From Bryobacterales bacterium (GTDB lineage Bacteria; Acidobacteriota; Terriglobia; Bryobacterales; Bryobacteraceae), in the NCBI GenBank assembly GCA_003154855.1, contig PMEV01000320.1, positions 15,113 through 22,076 of the forward strand: 6,964 nucleotides of DNA. Direction: 5' to 3'. The translations under genes and the position numbers were made by a program. The notes under the pieces are model-generated. The model did no database searches, had not been told where the DNA came from, and saw nothing but the letters and a program-made list of their open reading frames with translations. The first letter of the stretch is position 1, and every line of letters starts with the position of its first letter. Below are positions 4,748 through 6,964 of the stretch, one piece after another.

Positions 4748-6484
4748 TCACTTCATCTTCCAGGCGTACAGCGGGAACCTCTGGGTGAGGACCGCGACGC
4801 GGCTGCGTACCGAGGCGCGCGTTTCCTGGGAGGCGATGTCGCGCAGCACTTCGGCGATCAGCGTGGCGACTTCCGCCATCTCGTCTTCGCCGAATCCGCG
4901 AGTGGTAACGGCCGGGCTGCCCAGCCGGATGCCGCTGGGGTTGAGCGGCGGATTGACGTCGAACGGGATGGTGTTCTTGTTGACCGTGATAAAAGCTTCG
5001 TCGAGCGCCCTCTCCGCTTCCCGGCCCCGGATGCCCTTGGAGAAGACATCCACCAGCAGCAGATGGGTATCCGTGCCGCCCGACACCACCCGGAAACCGT
5101 CCTCGGCCAGGCCCGCCGCCAGCACCTTGGCGTTGGCCACCACCTGCTTCTGGTATTCCACGAACTCCGGCTGCATGGCCTCCAGAAAGCACACCGCCTT
5201 GGCCGCGATAATGTGCACCAGCGGGCCGCCTTGCAGGCCGGGGAAGACCGCTTTGTCGATGGCGGCGGCGTATTTCTCCCGGCACAGAACGATCCCCGAC
5301 CGCGGCCCGCGCAGGGTCTTGTGGGTGGTCGAAGTCACGATGTCGGCGTACTCGCAGGGATTGGGGTGGACGCCCGCCGCCACCAGCCCCGAGAAGTGCG
5401 CCATGTCCACCATCAGCAGCGCGCCCACCGAATCGGCGATGGCGCGCATACGCGGGAAGTCGATAATGCGCGGATAGGCGCTGCCGCCGGCCACGATCAG
5501 CTTAGGCCGGTGCTCGTCCGCCAGCCGCGCCAGCTCGTCGTAGTCGATGGTTTCGTCCTCGCGGCGCACGCCGTAAGGGACCACGTGGTAGGTCTTGCCG
5601 GAGAAGTTCAAGTGGTGGCCGTGGGTCAGGTGGCCGCCGTGGGAGAGGTTCATGCCCAGCATGGTGTCGCCGGGCTGGAGCACGGCCATGTAGGCGGCCA
5701 TGTTGGCCTGGGCGCCGGAGTGCGGCTGCACGTTGGCATGTTCGGCCCGGAACAACGTCTTGGCGCGCTCGCGGGCCAGGGTCTCCACCACATCCACGTA
5801 GTCGCAACCGCCGTAGTAGCGCTTGCCCGGATAGCCCTCGGCGTACTTATTGGTGAAGACGCCGCCGGCGGCCTCGAGCACGGCCTGGGAGGTGAAGTTC
5901 TCGCTGGCGATGAGCTCCAGGTGCGAGTCCTGGCGGCCCAGTTCGTTGCGCATCGCCTGGTAGACGTCGGGATCCACCTCGGCCAGGGGCCGGCTCAGCC
6001 GCTCCTGTTCGGTCGGAATGTGCTCTTCCTCCGGCGGCGCATCCGACCCGGGCTCGAGGGCCGCGATCTTGGCCAGCCGCCGGCTGTGGCGCCCGTCCTC
6101 GAACTCGGTGTTCAAAAAGGCATGCACCAGGGTCGCCGCGGCCAGTTCGTCGGTGTAGCGGGCGCCCAGCGTCAGGATGTTGGCGTCGTTGTGCGAGCGA
6201 ATCAGGTAGGTTTCCTCGACGGAGGTGCCCAGAGCCGCCCGAATGCCAGGCACCTTGTTGGCCGCGATGGACATGCCCACCCCCGTGGAGCAGACCAGAA
6301 TGCCGCGGTCCGCGCGGCCTTCCGCCACGTCGTGAGCGACCGCTAACGCCATATCCGGGTAATCGCAGGCAGCCGTCGAGTGGGTGCCCTCGTCTACTAC
6401 CTGGTAGCCCTTTTTCTGCAGCTCCTGGCGGAGTTGTTCCTTCAGGAGGAATCCAGCATGGTCGGCGCCGATGGCTATCTTCAT
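4748..6484 (-). CDS. rpiB-glyA: Bifunctional RpiB-SHMT fusion: ribose-5-phosphate isomerase B / serine hydroxymethyltransferase
   Basis: One uninterrupted 578-codon frame encodes two complete enzymes. Residues 1 to about 143 are RpiB (ribulose-5-P to ribose-5-P): GADHAGF (6-12), DYPDMA (41-46), catalytic C65 in CSTGVGMSIAANK, SHND (97-100) and phosphate-binding GRHSRR (131-136). A 20-residue acidic, Pro-rich linker (about 144-163) follows. Residues from about 164 are SHMT (serine + THF to glycine + methylene-THF, PLP-dependent): ELIASENF, TNKYAEGYPGKRYYGGC (211-227), HSGAQAN (255-261), DMAHFSGLVAAG (360-371), PLP-lysine K389 in TTHKTLRGPRSG, and carboxylate-binding R520 in SGIRLGSPAVTTRGF. 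The SHMT part (about 415 residues) matches the free-standing length (E. coli 417), and no key residue is missing in either half. The ATG at 6484 has no Shine-Dalgarno sequence. A glycosyltransferase follows in the same orientation. rpiB and glyA are neighbours in some bacteria, which makes fusion plausible. Confidence 0.95.
   Translation of the reverse strand: MKIAIGADHAGFLLKEQLRQELQKKGYQVVDEGTHSTAACDYPDMALAVAHDVAEGRADRGILVCSTGVGMSIAANKVPGIRAALGTSVEETYLIRSHNDANILTLGARYTDELAAATLVHAFLNTEFEDGRHSRRLAKIAALEPGSDAPPEEEHIPTEQERLSRPLAEVDPDVYQAMRNELGRQDSHLELIASENFTSQAVLEAAGGVFTNKYAEGYPGKRYYGGCDYVDVVETLARERAKTLFRAEHANVQPHSGAQANMAAYMAVLQPGDTMLGMNLSHGGHLTHGHHLNFSGKTYHVVPYGVRREDETIDYDELARLADEHRPKLIVAGGSAYPRIIDFPRMRAIADSVGALLMVDMAHFSGLVAAGVHPNPCEYADIVTSTTHKTLRGPRSGIVLCREKYAAAIDKAVFPGLQGGPLVHIIAAKAVCFLEAMQPEFVEYQKQVVANAKVLAAGLAEDGFRVVSGGTDTHLLLVDVFSKGIRGREAERALDEAFITVNKNTIPFDVNPPLNPSGIRLGSPAVTTRGFGEDEMAEVATLIAEVLRDIASQETRASVRSRVAVLTQRFPLYAWKMK
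6017..6032 (-). promoter_or_regulatory. Possible fossil or active internal ribosome-binding site in fusion linker
   Basis: On the minus strand, GGAGGA (6032-6027) stands 7 bases before the in-frame ATT codon of Ile156 (6019-6017). An ATG here would start a 423-residue SHMT, the normal size for the family, and ATT differs from ATG by one base. This is the best Shine-Dalgarno match around the fusion gene. Reading it as the relic of a separate glyA start is inference; Glu-Glu codons after Pro can produce GGAGGA by chance. Confidence 0.35.
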
Positions 6485-6496
6485 AGGGGAATAGCC

Positions 6497-6502
6497 ATTC
6501 TA
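6497..6502 (-). promoter_or_regulatory. -10 element for the rpiB-glyA fusion gene
   Basis: Minus-strand TAGAAT matches TATAAT at 5 of 6 positions and lies 12 bases before the ATG at 6484. Transcription would start near 6489-6490 and leave a leader of only about 5 bases, consistent with the absence of a Shine-Dalgarno sequence. The -35 region is weak. Confidence 0.5.
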
Positions 6503-6508
6503 ACATGC

Positions 6509-6514
6509 TAAGAT
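6509..6514 (+). promoter_or_regulatory. Candidate -10 element for proS
   Basis: Plus-strand TAAGAT matches the -10 consensus at 4 of 6 positions, including the TA---T core, and would start transcription near 6521, about 35 bases before the proS ATG. No good -35 box is seen. The element lies close to the opposing -10 at 6497-6502, so the two promoters would overlap within the 71-bp spacer. Confidence 0.3.
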
Positions 6515-6555
6515 TTAAGACTCAGTCGCAGATTTCCTCTTTTTGGACACGATCC

Positions 6556-6964
6556 ATGCGTTGGAGCCAAGTTTTCATCCCTACCCTGCGGGAGGATCCC
6601 GCGGAGGCTGAAGTCGTAAGCCACAAGCTGCTGTTGCGAGCGGGCTACATCCGGCAGCTCGTGGCAGGCGTTTACAGCTACCTGTTCCTGGCGCAGCGGT
6701 CGCTGGGCCGCATCGTCCGGATCGTCGCCGAGGAGATGGACGGAATCGGCGGCCAGCAGATGCTGCTGCCGATGTTGCACCCGGCCGAGCCCTGGCGGGA
6801 GTCCGGCCGCTGGGACATCATGGGCAACGATATGTTCCGGCTGAAGGACCGCAACGGGCACGACCTCTGCCTGGGCATGACCGCCGAGGAAATCATGACC
6901 GTCATCGCCCGCGGCGAGCTCCGCAGTTACAAGCAGCTTCCCCAGATCTGGTACCAGATCCAGA
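6556..6964 (+). CDS. proS: Prolyl-tRNA synthetase, bacterial type, 3' end cut by window edge
   Basis: Class II aminoacyl-tRNA synthetase that charges tRNA-Pro with proline in the cytoplasm. Only the first 136 residues are present; the full E. coli-type enzyme is about 570. The visible part aligns almost residue for residue with the E. coli N-terminus: SQVFIPTLREDPAEAEVVSH (4-23), LLLRAGYIRQLVAGVYSYL (25-43), the motif 1 region MLLPMLHPAEPWRESGRW (69-86), and ELRSYKQLPQIWYQIQ (121-136), which leads to motif 2 beyond the edge. The loop that reads GPTHEE in E. coli is GMTAEE here (107-112): T109 and E111 are kept, while P108 and H110 are replaced by Met and Ala. The editing (INS) domain lies outside the window. 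The ATG at 6556 has only a weak GGA 8 bases upstream. It is divergent from rpiB-glyA. Confidence 0.95.
   Translation, partial: MRWSQVFIPTLREDPAEAEVVSHKLLLRAGYIRQLVAGVYSYLFLAQRSLGRIVRIVAEEMDGIGGQQMLLPMLHPAEPWRESGRWDIMGNDMFRLKDRNGHDLCLGMTAEEIMTVIARGELRSYKQLPQIWYQIQ

Noticed and set aside
3369..5477. A very long plus-strand open frame (702 codons)
   Set aside because: It lies antisense to the glycosyltransferase and SHMT, both with clear family motifs. Its product is low-complexity and unlike known proteins. Long antisense frames are expected at this GC content.
5063..6346. Plus-strand 427-codon open frame antisense to the fusion gene
   Set aside because: Its His/Gly/Val-rich composition is what reversed codons of the RpiB-SHMT frame produce. 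It has no motif or ribosome-binding site.
1..6964. CRISPR array, tRNA, rRNA, or prophage/integrase signature
   Set aside because: No regularly spaced repeats, no tRNA-like or rRNA-like sequence, and no recombinase or structural phage gene were seen on either strand.

Overview
The window is GC-rich chromosomal DNA that most likely comes from an Acidobacteriota genome, perhaps close to Bryobacterales/Solibacter. This assignment is inference. It rests on the GC-rich, tightly packed gene set, a MacB/FtsX-type permease of the kind expanded in acidobacteria, starts with little or no Shine-Dalgarno sequence, and two small regulator-like proteins of a type I associate with that group. No rRNA, tRNA, CRISPR array, transposase or integrase is visible.

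Layout from left to right. (1) 1-1480, minus strand: the N-terminal 493 residues of a large MacB/FtsX-family ABC transporter permease that runs off the left edge. (2) 1481-1635: a divergent spacer carrying a tandem pair of GTCC-N7-GGAC half-palindromes. (3) 1636-2109, plus strand: tadA, the tRNA adenosine-34 deaminase, probably starting at TTG. (4) 2131-2718, minus strand: a 195-residue unrecognised protein with a Cys-rich, DnaJ-like zinc-finger N-terminus followed by a probable helix-turn-helix. (5) 2719-2994: a 276-bp divergent spacer with a core near 30% GC. It holds a good minus-strand promoter, a leader hairpin, two abutting perfect palindromes and a perfect 8-bp stem-loop just upstream of the next gene. 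(6) 2995-3291, plus strand: a 98-residue XRE-like helix-turn-helix protein. (7) 3292-3536: a convergent spacer with an 87-bp inverted-repeat element resembling a REP/MITE unit. (8) 3537-4691, minus strand: a complete GT4-family glycosyltransferase. (9) 4748-6484, minus strand: one continuous 578-codon gene that joins a complete ribose-5-phosphate isomerase B to a complete serine hydroxymethyltransferase. (10) 6485-6555: a 71-bp divergent promoter region. (11) 6556-6964, plus strand: the first 136 residues of proS, prolyl-tRNA synthetase, cut by the right edge.

How the genes fit together. The fusion gene and the glycosyltransferase are co-directional with 56 bp between them and probably share a transcript. 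The fusion links the pentose-phosphate pathway (ribose-5-P) to one-carbon/glycine metabolism, two supply lines that both feed purine synthesis. tadA and proS are translation housekeeping genes. The permease is typical of macrolide-exporter or lipoprotein-export-like systems, but no ATPase partner is in view. The two regulator-like genes (4 and 6) are divergent around a structured AT-rich spacer and form the least explained part of the window. The clearest unusual item is the RpiB-SHMT fusion, whose linker still contains what looks like a fossil ribosome-binding site placed correctly before an ATT codon.
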